Shown one piece after another: positions 27,279 through 40,100 of a DNA stretch of 64,000 bases. This stretch comes from a virus. The notes below the pieces were generated by a model, which made no database searches, was not told the origin of the DNA, and saw only the letters and a program-made list of their open reading frames with translations. Every line of letters begins with the position of its first letter. Position 1 is the first letter of the stretch. The translations under genes and the position numbers were made by a program. The stretch is from IMG/VR virus record IMGVR_UViG_3300048571_000088, positions 124,001 through 188,000 of that record; one strand, 5' to 3'.

Positions 27279-30200
27279 ATGAAACAAGATAATAGAGTGA
27301 GTAATACAGACACCGATACTAATGTGCTTCCTGAATTATTGGCTGCTTCTGTAGCTTATAAGATGATGGATGCTAGTCCAGCTACACGTAAACTCTATAG
27401 TAAGTTGTACGGTGCTGGAACAATGGGCGAGCAACTCGCTAGTTCTGGTGTAACTCTAAACAGGGGGACTCAATCCCTAGCTACCTCTATTATCTCTCAA
27501 GTTATGGCGCTAGAAGAAGCCTCTCCATTACATATCCTCCGTACATTTCAATTCTCAAACTTATTACATCCTTTTATAGAGAATACAATGCCACGGACAA
27601 GAGGTACACATAAGTAGTACCTCTATAAAAGGACAACAAGTATTCTATGAGAATATGCTGAAAGAGAATGCTAAGAATAAGTCTAATAAAGTTAAACGAC
27701 TCCTACAAGCAGAAGATTTAAAACGAGGTATGTTTTTTGTCAATAACAAACTATACGGAGCGGACTCTAAAGGGAAGATAAATAAAGCTGACATCATACT
27801 AGAAGATGCTAAATTAGTATTAGCAACTCAAAGGAATGGTCAGATTGTCTCTCGAAATCATGTCTTAAGAAAATATGCAGAGACATTGAAAGCTCCTATT
27901 AATTTCAGAAACGCTACAACTAGTCCTCTAATGGTACTTAATGGAAAAGGAAGCATACTTAAACAAGCTAATTCATATCTTAAGTTAGGTATGGAGATAG
28001 GCTATAAAACTTTAGACAACCCTCTACAAGGTTTTGAAGAGATTGTACAAGGCATGGGAGGAGAACTAACGGGACTTACAAACTCCAATTTCTGGAGAAA
28101 AGCTAAAGCTTTAACTAATATACAACTAGGTACAGGAGGTGTATACAATCTATCTCATAAAGAAAGTCTAACAAGACTAGTAAAGAATCTAGGATTAAAA
28201 TCACTAGGTATGTATGCTGGTTATCAAGCTTTGGATAGTACTGTAAGAACACTAGCACAACCAGGTTCTGATTTCAGTCATGGATTGATAGCGGGTATCG
28301 GTGGGTTATATGTACAAGGTAGGATAGGATTTGCAAAAGTATGGTCAGATCGTTTCCAAGGGTATAGACAAAGACAAGAACAAAATGCCCAAGGATCTAC
28401 TGATCTACTTACTTTAGCAGGTATGCCTTTAGGAGGGGCTTTAGTTGGCGCTCAGATCGCTTACTTCAGTAGGATTACAAAGTCTGTTACAAAAGGTCAA
28501 GCCGCATCCGCAGCAAAATACTCACAAGAAGCAAGTTCTCCTTTATTGGCTAAGATTATAGGTACAGTTAAACCTATGACTATAATGAAAAGAAATACAA
28601 TAATAGGGGGGTTGATCGGAGCAGCAACTGTACTTCCTTTCTTACCTGGAGCTTTAGTTGGTGCATCTTCTAAAGAACTAGAAGAAAGATATAGCGGCAA
28701 GAAAGAACAAGAAGTGAGAGCAAACCGTTGGTGGTTAATGGGTGGAGGCTCAATTCATGGAGACCATGTCAAGTACTTCCAACAGAATTGGTTTGCAAGA
28801 GCTAAAGCAGAATCAGCAACTAAAGCTATATATGGTTCAGATAAAGAAAAGAAATCTTTCAACCCTTTATTACACCCTATAAGTTATATACGTGATCCTT
28901 ACAGATTTGAAAAATCGCACGATAAAGACATGCCATACTCTGTATGGGGTATGGAAGTAGGATATGGTAGTTTCGTAGGAAAGATCTTTGAAAGAACCGT
29001 AGGTCAGATAATAAAACCAGATGTACTAAACCCGAGAATACAAGCAGAACAGAAACTACAAGATACGTATAAGAAACGTCTGATGAATCTTAATAGTGTT
29101 TTTGGTGTAGATATAGATAAAGATATCATTAAGTACAGGAATACAAACTTAGATAATAACTTAACCAGTGAGTCAGACTTTACAGAGTCAGAGTCAAGGT
29201 CCTTAAAAAGTAATGAAACACGATATCTTAGCGCCCAAGAGAAGATTCTTTTAGAACAAAACTCTATGAAGAATCTAGATAAAGCTAAGAAACTAAATCT
29301 CAAAGATTACACCATAACAGTAGAAGATGGTGATACTCTAGCTTTACTTAAAAAAGGAGATGATAAGAAAATAAGTATCCGTTTATCTGGTCTTGATGCT
29401 CCTGAAGTAAAACATAAAAAAGAAGATGGTACAAAATTTCATACAGGTCAAGCAAGAGGACAAGAATCTAAACGACTACTAGAGGAGCTTATAGCTGCTA
29501 ACAAAGAACTAAGTTTAGTAGTGAGTACAGAAGATAGTTCTGGCAAACGTGCTATGGGCGTCATAGTAGGAGATAATGGTAAAAATATCAACCTAGAGAT
29601 GATAGAGAAAGGTGGAGCTACTGCTCTCCCTTGGGAAGGAGGATCAGACTTAATTTCAAGAGGCTCTGTAAATGCCGCTGAGAAGAAAGCACGTAATGCA
29701 GGAAGAGGCTTATGGACTAACAAGAGGTATCAAGCTGAAGAAATCTTTAATGAGTTAACTGGCGACACTCTGACACACAATACTTTTACTGATATGAAAA
29801 AACTATCAGCTAGCCCTGTACTCGCAGCTTATGCATCATTCTTAAAAAACATAGAGACTGATAAGGACTCTTCTTTATCCGAGAAACAAATAAAAACTAT
29901 CCACAAACTAGCTAATAGTTATTTAAACTTCAGAGATGACACGTCTGCCAGGAGAGATAGACAAATAGGTCTAGGACTAGGTATAGGAGAAGGAGATAAG
30001 TATGCTACAGGTATTAGCACTAAGTTAAAATATCTAGCTAAGACAAGAGTAAGTAATGGGTACAAGAAAGAGACGAATCCTTTATTTTCTGATGAAAGCC
30101 CTACATTCGACCCGTTAAAAGAAGCTGGACGTCTAGCCACTAATTCACTCTCTGACTTTGTTGGTATTAAAGGTTGGGCTGCTGGTATGTTACTCAAAGG

Positions 30201-31882
30201 AGTAATAGGAGAGGCAGAATCAAGTAAGCAATTAGCAAAATCAGGTGAAGTTTCAAATCCATCTAGGAATTTTAAAAATCTAAACCTAGGTGATATTGTA
30301 GGTGTGCGGAGAGTTTCAACGTAAACTACTAGGCACTTCATCAGGAAGCACAACAGACTCTGTCAATATGCTTAAAAATAATGCTCCTAGTTGGCTGCCA
30401 AAAGACGGTAGTAGATACTATATAGATTTTAGTAAAGGGAATCTCTACAATACTGTAGAAAACGGTGTTAATAGGCTTCCTGGGAAAGGTTTTGAAGCAT
30501 TACATAAAGGATTAAAAGGAGTTAATCCAGAAGACTACCCTCTCGTGTATCAATACCAAGTACTATCAGATGTTGCTAAAGGTTCAGCAGAACAGTACAA
30601 GATGAGAAAACAGCTACTTGACCTGCATAGACAAGGAAAGTTATCTAAAGCAGAAGAAGACATCCTTGTAAATACACTAGATAAAGAAGTAAGAAGAGAT
30701 CAGAAAAGACTCTTTAGAGATGATAAGCCTAAAGTGGATGGTATATGGGGTACTCTCCAGTCAAGTGTATGGCAACGCCTTGTAAGCGCCTCTAATAATA
30801 ATCCTATGGAGATGTTGACGCCTTGGAGACCTTTTAGTAAGTTCATGCATCAGAGAAATGCAATTGAAGATTACCGAGCAACACAACTAGGAGGTTCTGA
30901 TACTGCTATATGGACTAACCCGTTTTCTCACTTCCTTAAACCTACTTACAATAAACTTCGACTCCAACATAACAAATCATTCAAAGGTAAAGAAGTACAA
31001 GAGAAAGAAAACATAAATGAATACTTTGATAAGTTGTCGCTTCTTAAAGGTTTGTTTAACGGTAATACTAAGGAAGCTTATCAGACTATAGCTCATTCCT
31101 CTTTGTCTGGTTTAAATACAAAAGATAAGGTACTTAGATTTAAATCTGCTTTATCTGATGATCAGAAAGTATATTTTGATGCCTTTTCTAAAGAAACAAA
31201 CCAACAGAAAAGAAAACAAATTCTAGATATGCTTCCTAGTGACATATCTCTAGGTTACCAACAGATATGGAAAAACTTAGATATAGGAATCAAAGCTAAA
31301 GAGAGTGGAGGTAATGCTCATAAAGCTATTGCTAAAGATTTCTTAGATTCTACTAACACATTAAAAAAGGCGTTTAAAGGTGACTTAAGTCTATCAGGAA
31401 AGCAAATAGGTGAGATAAGAAAAAGAGTAGAAAATAATAAAGATGAATATGCTGACTTAGGTTTCTCCTTTAAAGAAAGACAAGAATTAGAAGAAGCTGC
31501 TGCAGTACGTACAAAGATAGCTCAAAAAGAAGCTGCTCAGTACATCCAACAGGCAACAGGTACCCCTACAGGATTGTTTTCTGGTTGGGATCCTCGTCTT
31601 ACTGCAGACGATATAAAAATAAAGACACTCTCAGTAGGTAAGCAAGATTTACGTAGGTTTGGATTCTGGCAAGGTGACGAAGAGAAAATGAATGCTATGT
31701 CTGTACTTAATTACGATGACCAAGTAGTAACACAAATCGACAAGATAAAACAAGAAATACAAGGAACAAGAAACACTAAAGCAGCAATTAGTCAGGCTCT
31801 ATTTAGAAAAGGTTTTGTAAGCACTAAAGTAGATATTAACGATTCAGAAATGAATTCAATAATTGTAAGAAATAATCAATAA
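27279..31882 (+). CDS. Giant tape-measure-like protein with embedded SNase-type nuclease; two +1 shifts at CGG 27594 and 30307
   Basis: Three frames (zero frame to 27617, then to 30324, then to 31882) join into one 1533-aa protein if in-frame CGG codons at 27594-27596 and 30307-30309 each give a +1 step. AAGGA precedes the only convincing start, 27279. Between about 250 and 440 are several hydrophobic stretches (GGALVGAQIAYF, IIGGLIGAATVLPFLP). A staphylococcal-nuclease-like domain lies at about 678-820: EDGDTL, then IRLSGLDAPE (Arg near 701, Glu near 709), GKRAMG (Arg near 757) and a terminal GRGLW, so catalytic residues look intact. Size and place after the small chaperone-like genes suggest a tape measure, perhaps ejected with DNA. 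Which of the two giants sets tail length is not decided. Confidence 0.72.
27594..27597 (+). other. +1 recoding site, CGGA (site 6)
   Basis: CGG follows CCA in frame. The zero frame ends at TAG 27615-27617. The +1 frame is open through the supposed gap to the ATG at 27655 and 2.7 kb beyond. Confidence 0.85.
30307..30310 (+). other. +1 recoding site, CGGA (site 7)
   Basis: CGG follows GTG in frame; the zero frame ends at TAA 30322-30324. The +1 frame continues 524 codons to 31882. The GTG at 30302 has no ribosome site, so an independent start is unlikely. Confidence 0.85.
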
Positions 31883-31900
31883 TACAGTAGGTAATCAAAG

Positions 31901-34900
31901 ATGGCATTAACAACAAAAGGTAAGTTTATATTAGGTTCTGTTGCCGCAGGTGCTTATGCAGGCGACATTACAGATGACCCTCTTAGTGGTGTGCTAGGAG
32001 GTACTGTACTCGGTTTAACAGCATCTGCAATGAAGTTGAGTACTTCAGACATAATTGAAAGTGGTAAGGTTGTTAATAGCTTCAATCTAGATATGGATAA
32101 GATTAATAAGGATCGTAACTCTGGGTACAACAAAAGAGACTTAGAAGCTTTAAATACATTGAAATCCCGCATGAAAGGATTTGAAACCAGAAAAGCTAAA
32201 ATACCAGAGTTACAAGACAGACTTACTGAACTTCAGGAAGGAATTGTAGCTGGAAAATCTAAGAGTACCGAAGAGGCAAGAGCACAAAAAAGACTAGGGT
32301 ATAAAATACTAGCGTTAGAAAACAAGATTGCTCAGTACAGTGATTCTGGTCTTGATGTTATGGCCTCTAAAGTCGCTGATGAACTTAAGATTGCTGGTAC
32401 TATAATAACTCCAACTTACGAGGGATTAAAGAAACATGCAGAAGGGATAACAGACCCTAGAGTAGCTAGAAGATTAAATAGTGCTCTAAGCGGAGCAAAA
32501 GCTTACCAAGGCGTAGTGATTCACGATATAGTTACAAAATATCCTGATACAAAAACTGTAATATCACTATCTAAGGGAGGTGCTGAAGATCGCTTAACTA
32601 TGGCGTTGGCAACACAATTAGGTAATACACCAGAAGTAGCACGAGAAAAATCTAAGTTAATCCTAGACCGTGTTCTTGGAGATACTATAACACTGCAAGG
32701 ACACAACTTAATCTTCACAGATAAACGAGAAGGTGCTCCTACTGTCGTCTTACCTATGACTGCTGAGACTAAAGAAGGAGTTATGTATCACTCACCCAAC
32801 AATGGTACTCATTTTGCTGTCGCCGGTGTAAATCCTTATACAGATGCATATGCAAGAGGAGTAGAAGTTGATATAAAAGGACAAGGTGGTGGAAGACGTG
32901 TCCCGACACTTCAAGACGCTACAAAAAGAATACACCCTGAACTATTAGCTCTCCAGTTGTACGAAGGTGCTGATATCACTCAAGGGATTGAAATGATTAA
33001 GCAGAATCTAAGGCATGACCCTGATTCTGTTGCACTAGAGACTGAAAGTTTAGATGGACGATTAAAAGATCAGCATCTAAATCAGAAGTTTAGAAACGCA
33101 GGAATGTCATTAAACTTAGAACACATACTAAACACAGACAATACAGGTCTTACTGATCCTGATCAACCACTAACAAAAATAAAGAGAATCAGTACACAGG
33201 TAGGGACATCCTCTCAACTTAAAAGTACTATGCTTGCTCTTCAAGAAGGATTAGGAGGTGATGCTGTTAATATGTATTCAGGGTTATCACTGAACACCAC
33301 TACCAGCATATCAAACTCTAATTTTAATTCTCTAGCTCCGTTAAACATGAATCAACGTGGTGCTACAGCCGTAGGTGTAAGAGATACACAAGTTAAAAAC
33401 AGATCTGATGCTTTTAAAAGACTACAAGCTATGTATGGCAGTGATTTTGACAAACAATTTGAAAGTAGTAATGTATTTAGTAAACTAGATATTGCAGATA
33501 AAGAGGGGTTTAATGCTGTAATCGGAAATATCTTAGGGAATGATTACGCCCTCTCTGATGGAGCTGGATTATTTAATGTTAAAAATTCTCATCTATTTGA
33601 GCATGGTAGTGCACAAAAGCTTACTATAACATCTCAAAGAAATGGTGACTTCTTGATTAAGAATGAAACTATAAAAGACATGTTCAATATGTATAATAGT
33701 ATGTTGGACAGTAAGCACACTACGTCCACACTAAATCCTCAATTTATGGAGACATATCAGAAAGCAAGAGGACTCCTTAATTATAATGAACTCTTACTAA
33801 CTAAGAAGAAAAAAGGGTTTATACAAGATCCTTTAGACTTAGACCAACTATTTACAGATATTAAAAAAGGTACATATGACCAGTACCTAACGGCAAGTAA
33901 GAGACATCAGCCTAGTTTCAAAATAAGTAGTGGAGAAGCCATAGGATTAGACGGAGAAGGTAGAGAAATCTCGCTACACAATCAATTCTCCGAAGGCACT
34001 ATGAGAGAATTAGTAGTTGACAGGTATGGTAATCTTGGCATACATGTAGATGCAAGATTTAACCCAGGCGAAGAAAAAATAGCTAAACTATTCTCAGAAT
34101 CTGCTAAGTCTAACTTATACGGAGCTAAAGATTACCGACATGCTGCAGTAATAGGTACTCTACTAAACAGTGGAGAAGTTTCTGTAGTAGGTAATGAATT
34201 ATATATACCTACTCCAAATGGAGGTCCAAGTAAAAAGGTAGATAAGAAAGATATAGACAAGCTTGTAACGAACATAGAAGAAAAGATTGCTAAGAATATA
34301 CCTCTTAACTCTTTAGAGAAACGACTTAACTCTGCAATGAAAAGTAGTGTAATCTTAGCAGCCGAAGATACTAATTTTAAAGATTTTGCTCAACTAAATA
34401 AGGCAGGTGATATCACTGGCATTTTGGACTTTATAGATGGAAAGAAAATAAAAAGAAAAGTTGAACACTCTGACACAGAAAGACAATACATCAAAGATTT
34501 TGCTGAGAAACATGGAGGTGGGTTTCACAACTTAAGACGTTCAGCTATCTCATCGTTTATGAATAGTAATTTCAAAGCTGCGACAGATATATCTACAACT
34601 ATCGCCTCAGACATCTTTAAGAACTTAGAAGATGTTCTTTCAACTGGAGGTACTAAGGAGCAGAAACAATCCGTTGAGGAAATGTTAAGACATTTAAAGA
34701 TGATGAAAGACACTGATACTATTGAAGACGTTATAAATAATACTGAAGAGATGAAGGATTACTATAAGAGGAGAGTAGGAGGTACATTTAGAGCCGCTAC
34801 TATTGCTAGTAATTTAGTAGGTACGAATAGGGTGATGCACGAAGACAATATGATGGGACTCCTTAAAGGATTAACTAATACTAATTTTACAGATTATGCC

Positions 34901-37114
34901 TACGGACTTACAAACACAGCGGGATCTGTTAACAAAGGTCAGGCTGCACTAGGAGTAGGAAACCAGGCAAGACTGTCATGGACTGCACAAGATCAATTAC
35001 TTCAATCAGGTTTTACAAAAGAACAATTAAAAGTGATAGGTACCCCCGAACACAAAACATTAGTAGAGTTGGAGTCCATACTCGGAGAGAGGAATACAGG
35101 AATAGGTAAAAGACACAACAGGTACAGTATTAACTCTCAACTTAATGATACTAACCAAACAGACTTTGAAGCTATTCTTGTACGAACAACACCAGAAGAC
35201 CGACTAGGAAAACTTAAGCAAATCGGAATAGAGATCAGTGATAAATCACCCTTTATTACTTACGAATTAAAAAATCCATATAAAAAGATAGAGAGACTTA
35301 ACTTTGCTACAGTGTCTACAGACCGTAGTGGATTCTTTGAAGCTCACGAATTAGAGTTACTAAAAGAGATTGAAAGTAAGAAACTTCAATTATTTCATAT
35401 GGATAATTTACTATCAGTAGCGCCAGATAAAGATAGAGCTAAGACAAAACTAGAATTTGATAAAGTAGCGGAAGAGTATAAAACTCTAACTGAATCTACA
35501 CTGAAAGGTAATAATTCACTACTAAAACGTGCTGCATCTCTTCAAGTAGATGCAAGTAATATCAGCTTAGCGAGATCAACAGGAGGTGAAGCTTCTAGGT
35601 ACATAGAGTCAAGACTTGCAGAACAAAAAACTACTATTGCTGATTCAGTATTTATAAGTCAAGAAGGGTTGGATCTACGTTTAAAAAGAATGGGTGTTAC
35701 TAAGCAAAATACAAGAGTAGTAGATATACCTGCATTTCCGTCCTTAAAGAGGATTGAATACTTTAATGAAGACGCGTGGGTACCATTAAAGTCCTTAATC
35801 ACAAGGGAGCCATCTCAAGGTCCACTATCAACTACATTTGAAAATTTAGTTTTAGATACGTCAATTAAACAGTCTGGGAGTGGTGCGCACCTATATGTAA
35901 CCGAGAATCACAGAGGTTTCTTAACAGGTAAGTACATGGACTTCGACCAAGATACCTTACAAGAGTTGTTTCCTAAGCTAACATCTGCTCAGACACAAGA
36001 GCTGGAAACAAGATTTAAAGGTATTAATACAGCCCTTACAGAGATGGTAGATGCACATCAATACTTAAAAGTAAAAGGGTCGAATCATATAACTGCAACT
36101 ATAAGAGACTTTAAAGATACTGAAGAGTTAGCTTCTTATTTAAATGCTGCAGCATTACAAGGAAGGGAAAGGAAAGCTCTTGCTGCTCCCTCTACAGCAC
36201 TAGCCGTAGACTTAGCATCAGCATTTAATATGGAATTTGAAAAGACAGACGGAAAATCTATAAAAGGTCGCTTCTTAGGTCATACACTAGTTGAAAACTT
36301 AATTAAATCTGCTCATTTAGATACAAAAGCTTATAAAGAACAAACCGAGTCTGATATTGAAGCCTTCAGTAGACTTCATCGTGCCTATGTAAGTAATAAG
36401 ATCAGTGCTAAAACCTATGAAGAAGGTATCAGACCTCTTATTAAGCGACAACTAAACTTAGATAAAGTAGAAGCTGGACTTACAGATGCAAAACCAGAAC
36501 AAGTTAAAATGTTACTGGATTCACAGGAAGACCTAATACGTGCTACTGTAAATCATTCTAAAGAGGTTGCATCGACAGCAAGAAATCCACTTCATGTTAC
36601 TCAAGGTGTTGGACATGGCGATCTAATAGAAAGATCAATAGATGCTTTATCACAATTCGTAGAGACAAGTCAAGGATTAGATTTGAGAGGAGGAGAAAGT
36701 TATGGTAGAATGGCTCGTGAGATTAGTGTTAATATAGCAAAGACTATTAAAAATAATAAGGGTATCTTAGGTGTAGGTGCAGGAGCTTTGTTCTTAGCAT
36801 CAATGATGACTAAGAGTGGAGAGGGTGGTTCTCCAGATACAGAAGCTATTAATACTGAGAGATTTGTTCGATCAGATGCTTCTAAGAACCTCAGACCTTA
36901 TAATCAAGTACCTAATGCTATAGAGACAAACAAGCAAGCAAGAGCTTATGTTACTCCTAAAAACCATACAAAACAAAGTACTTCTGTGGAAGTTCAAGGT
37001 GGTTTTACAGAAGCAATGCAGTACGGAGACATGAATACGTATGCAGATCAAGCTAAGAGTATATCAGATGCTATCTTCGGAGATAGTTTAAGAACTGCAA
37101 GATTTGAAAATTAA
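31901..37114 (+). CDS. Giant virion protein with N- and C-terminal hydrophobic segments, unknown function
   Basis: The 1737-aa product starts after a modest ribosome site. Residues about 5-40 are Gly/Ala-rich and hydrophobic (FILGSVAAGAYAG, LGGTVLGLTASAM), and residues about 1620-1638 form another likely membrane span (GILGVGAGALFLASMM). The last 100 residues are hydrophilic, with the segment QARAYVTPKNHTKQST. The long middle is helical and charged and includes coiled-coil-like stretches near residues 70-160 and 1180-1250. I recognise no enzyme motif. It could be the tape measure or an ejected inner protein. It contains no in-frame CGG in over 1700 codons. Confidence 0.6.
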   Translation: MALTTKGKFILGSVAAGAYAGDITDDPLSGVLGGTVLGLTASAMKLSTSDIIESGKVVNSFNLDMDKINKDRNSGYNKRDLEALNTLKSRMKGFETRKAKIPELQDRLTELQEGIVAGKSKSTEEARAQKRLGYKILALENKIAQYSDSGLDVMASKVADELKIAGTIITPTYEGLKKHAEGITDPRVARRLNSALSGAKAYQGVVIHDIVTKYPDTKTVISLSKGGAEDRLTMALATQLGNTPEVAREKSKLILDRVLGDTITLQGHNLIFTDKREGAPTVVLPMTAETKEGVMYHSPNNGTHFAVAGVNPYTDAYARGVEVDIKGQGGGRRVPTLQDATKRIHPELLALQLYEGADITQGIEMIKQNLRHDPDSVALETESLDGRLKDQHLNQKFRNAGMSLNLEHILNTDNTGLTDPDQPLTKIKRISTQVGTSSQLKSTMLALQEGLGGDAVNMYSGLSLNTTTSISNSNFNSLAPLNMNQRGATAVGVRDTQVKNRSDAFKRLQAMYGSDFDKQFESSNVFSKLDIADKEGFNAVIGNILGNDYALSDGAGLFNVKNSHLFEHGSAQKLTITSQRNGDFLIKNETIKDMFNMYNSMLDSKHTTSTLNPQFMETYQKARGLLNYNELLLTKKKKGFIQDPLDLDQLFTDIKKGTYDQYLTASKRHQPSFKISSGEAIGLDGEGREISLHNQFSEGTMRELVVDRYGNLGIHVDARFNPGEEKIAKLFSESAKSNLYGAKDYRHAAVIGTLLNSGEVSVVGNELYIPTPNGGPSKKVDKKDIDKLVTNIEEKIAKNIPLNSLEKRLNSAMKSSVILAAEDTNFKDFAQLNKAGDITGILDFIDGKKIKRKVEHSDTERQYIKDFAEKHGGGFHNLRRSAISSFMNSNFKAATDISTTIASDIFKNLEDVLSTGGTKEQKQSVEEMLRHLKMMKDTDTIEDVINNTEEMKDYYKRRVGGTFRAATIASNLVGTNRVMHEDNMMGLLKGLTNTNFTDYAYGLTNTAGSVNKGQAALGVGNQARLSWTAQDQLLQSGFTKEQLKVIGTPEHKTLVELESILGERNTGIGKRHNRYSINSQLNDTNQTDFEAILVRTTPEDRLGKLKQIGIEISDKSPFITYELKNPYKKIERLNFATVSTDRSGFFEAHELELLKEIESKKLQLFHMDNLLSVAPDKDRAKTKLEFDKVAEEYKTLTESTLKGNNSLLKRAASLQVDASNISLARSTGGEASRYIESRLAEQKTTIADSVFISQEGLDLRLKRMGVTKQNTRVVDIPAFPSLKRIEYFNEDAWVPLKSLITREPSQGPLSTTFENLVLDTSIKQSGSGAHLYVTENHRGFLTGKYMDFDQDTLQELFPKLTSAQTQELETRFKGINTALTEMVDAHQYLKVKGSNHITATIRDFKDTEELASYLNAAALQGRERKALAAPSTALAVDLASAFNMEFEKTDGKSIKGRFLGHTLVENLIKSAHLDTKAYKEQTESDIEAFSRLHRAYVSNKISAKTYEEGIRPLIKRQLNLDKVEAGLTDAKPEQVKMLLDSQEDLIRATVNHSKEVASTARNPLHVTQGVGHGDLIERSIDALSQFVETSQGLDLRGGESYGRMAREISVNIAKTIKNNKGILGVGAGALFLASMMTKSGEGGSPDTEAINTERFVRSDASKNLRPYNQVPNAIETNKQARAYVTPKNHTKQSTSVEVQGGFTEAMQYGDMNTYADQAKSISDAIFGDSLRTARFEN

Positions 37115-37128
37115 ATAAAAGGTGTAAG

Positions 37129-40100
37129 ATGACAGAAACAATTATTACAAAAGAATCATTCATTATAAATGACATAGTACTTGATGTTAATCCTAGTGAT
37201 ATTAGATTAATCGAAGATAACTATGCTATGCAAGATAGTTATATACGTACAAATGCAGTTTTTGCATACAGATCAAAATATGCATCTACTAAGATTTCTA
37301 TAACTATCCCAGTAGAACTAGATGACATGATGCTAAATAACTTTGATCTGTCATCTTACGAATACAGTGGGAATTATAGTAACATACCTAATACGTTAAA
37401 ACTGTTAGTACAATTGTGTAACTATCCTTTCTGTTTTATTAAGTCAAACAGAGTACAAACCTATGTAACACCTACTTCTATTTCTTCTACTAATTTCATG
37501 ATCTTCGCTATAGACGAAATGAATCTTATGTTCAGATCTGAAGTTTCTAATGTTGCTTTCTTAGAGTTAGTCATTTGCTACTACAATCATACACCATTTG
37601 TAAAAGACTTTAGTTTTAGTAAAACAGTTTCAATGGTAGAGTACTCTTCTTACGATGCTTTTAAATTTAAAAGTGAAGGGATTCAAAACTCAGGAGTACC
37701 ATACCTAGGAGAGAGCGAGTCTTGGAAGAGATATTTCTTAAAAATTATGACTGATATTAGAGATCTAAGTACGATAGAGTCTTTTAAGTTAGGTTCAGAA
37801 GTTGTACAAGAGTTGTTTAATACTTTGAGAGTCCAGATTGCTGTACCAAACGTTACTTCTGTAACTGCAGACAGTATAGAGGAACTAGGGCATCAATATG
37901 GAAATGAAGCGAAATTCGTGATCACCACTAATGTTGACCCACTGAATGCTGATATATTACAACAACTTTACGCAGATAAAAAAGATGGTCAAGACTTTAG
38001 TCAACTATTGAAACAAACCGATCAAGATAGCAATGGGAAGAGTGCTTGGGAAACCTATACAAAAGTAAAAGGTGTAATTACTTATGACGATGTATTAAAA
38101 GCAATAGATGAAAAAGCATCTGATCCTATGGGGGAGTTCTACTCTAGAAATAAATTATTTGTTATTGAGTGGGCAGATATGGACTTAGAGTTATTAAGAA
38201 TTAGTGTCCAGTCTATAAGTATTAGAAAAAAGAATAAACTAGCTAGTAATCATATAGGTTCCTATAAGTATCCAGTGATCCAGTACATGGGAAGGTACCC
38301 AACAGAAGTAGCGATACAATTCACTACGAACGTTGGAAATTCTTATCTCGAACAGAGTGGGGAAATCGGTCTTAGCTCTTTCATTAAGAATCAATTCAAC
38401 ATCCTAGATAGAAACAGAACAATGTATCCAGAGATGTTGGCTCATAACTACCTTAAAATTAAATCGTTAGGTACTATATTTAGTCAGAATATTCAATACA
38501 TCCCTAATCAGTACCATCTAAGCGCTAATTCAACCGAGCAAGGACTTGAAACATTTAATTGTACTTTTATTGAAAGCAATCTAGAGTCTTTACTAGAGCT
38601 AGGTGAAATGACAAACTCTGGTAAAAAATCTACAGGAGAGCAAGAGGGATTTACTCACGACGTAGTTATTAAGTTTCTTACTGACCTATCTACTTACTTA
38701 TCAGATCGAAAAAATGCAAGTAAACTAAGTAACGAAGAGAAAAGTTACATCCTAGAGATTTACTATAAGTGTTTATTACTAGTTAATATGTACCGAGTGG
38801 AGGCAGGCAGTAAGTCCGTACTTGAAACAACTCTGTCAACACTTCCTCTTTCGGAGTTAGAACAATTTCTTGCATACGCTCTTGCTAAAATATCTTCTCA
38901 GTTGTTTCAAGACCTTGTAGCAGGAACTGCAGCAGTCGCAACGGCAGCAGTAGTGGCCTTTTTCTCTGTATTTAGCGCAGGTACGACTTTAGGCCTTGCG
39001 ATTCCTGCCTCGGCAGGTGGGTATTGGCTAGCTAATGAAGCTATGGAGGTTGCAGGTATCAACGCCAACCCTTATTTCTATAGTACAGTATTTGAAGGAC
39101 TTGTTCCGTCAGAGGTACTTGAATATCACGTCAACTGGATATCAAACGGTGCAAAAGGTGGTCTTATTGAAAATATTAAAGCAAGAAAGTTAATTGTTAC
39201 AGGAAACGGGAAGGTCATACAGGAGAATATTAATAACTATGTAAGTTTTATATTCAGAGAAAGAGGTGAAACTAAAATCCTTCTTAATGAAATTGTAGGT
39301 ATGATTGCAGTAGGTAGTGGAAAGAATAATCAACTATGTAAATCAGTAACTGATGCATATGCTGAAAAATTTGCTGCCGGATTTGACACTAGTATTGTTA
39401 CTTTTACAGGTCAGGCTATACCAGATTTAAACTTACAAACGATACACCCAGACTACAAAGAAGCTTCAGATTTAGCTGTGCAATCATTAAATCCTTTTTT
39501 CTTTTTAGTAGAAAACAAATGGTTTAATGATTCAGAAATTAAAGATACCTTTTCTGTTATTACAGATACCACTCAAGCTATTGAACAAAGCCTAGGTGCT
39601 GCTATAACAGAAATTGTCAGTGAAGACAAATCAAATATTAATCCAGCTATTGAAACTAGAGGTAGGTTAAAATACACTGAACCCGTCGAAGCTAAGTATG
39701 TAATCGACACAGAACAAGAAGCTCTTTCTTCAGTCGGAAATGCAGTAGGAGTAACTAATGATGTACCTACTAGTTCTTCTACACTCCCTGCCACAACCGG
39801 AGCAAATGATATAACCTCTTTAGCTGATGTACCAGTAGATAGTAATAAAGATGAATTGTTAGCACACTACAGTACAGCTAGATCTACTGGATTACGTCTC
39901 TCTGAGCAAGATTGGCTACTGTTTGCCAATACAGTAGCTTTCTATGAAAGTAGAAATAGAACAAATATAGTAGGAGGAATGAATAATCACTTCTTAGGTA
40001 AGTATCAAATGGGTGATATGGCTCTATTTGATATTGGATTTTTAAATAAGAAAAGTCCTAATTCAACTACATTAAGTGGCGCTTGGACAGAAACAGGATT

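Noticed and set aside
29919-30353. Leftward 144-codon open frame, and similar leftward frames such as 5329-5676
   Set aside because: They lie opposite long coding genes, lack ribosome sites and are shadows of the plus-strand codon pattern.
30302-31882. Independent gene starting at GTG 30302
   Set aside because: The GTG lies inside the upstream coding frame with no Shine-Dalgarno sequence. The frame joins the upstream gene at CGG 30307.
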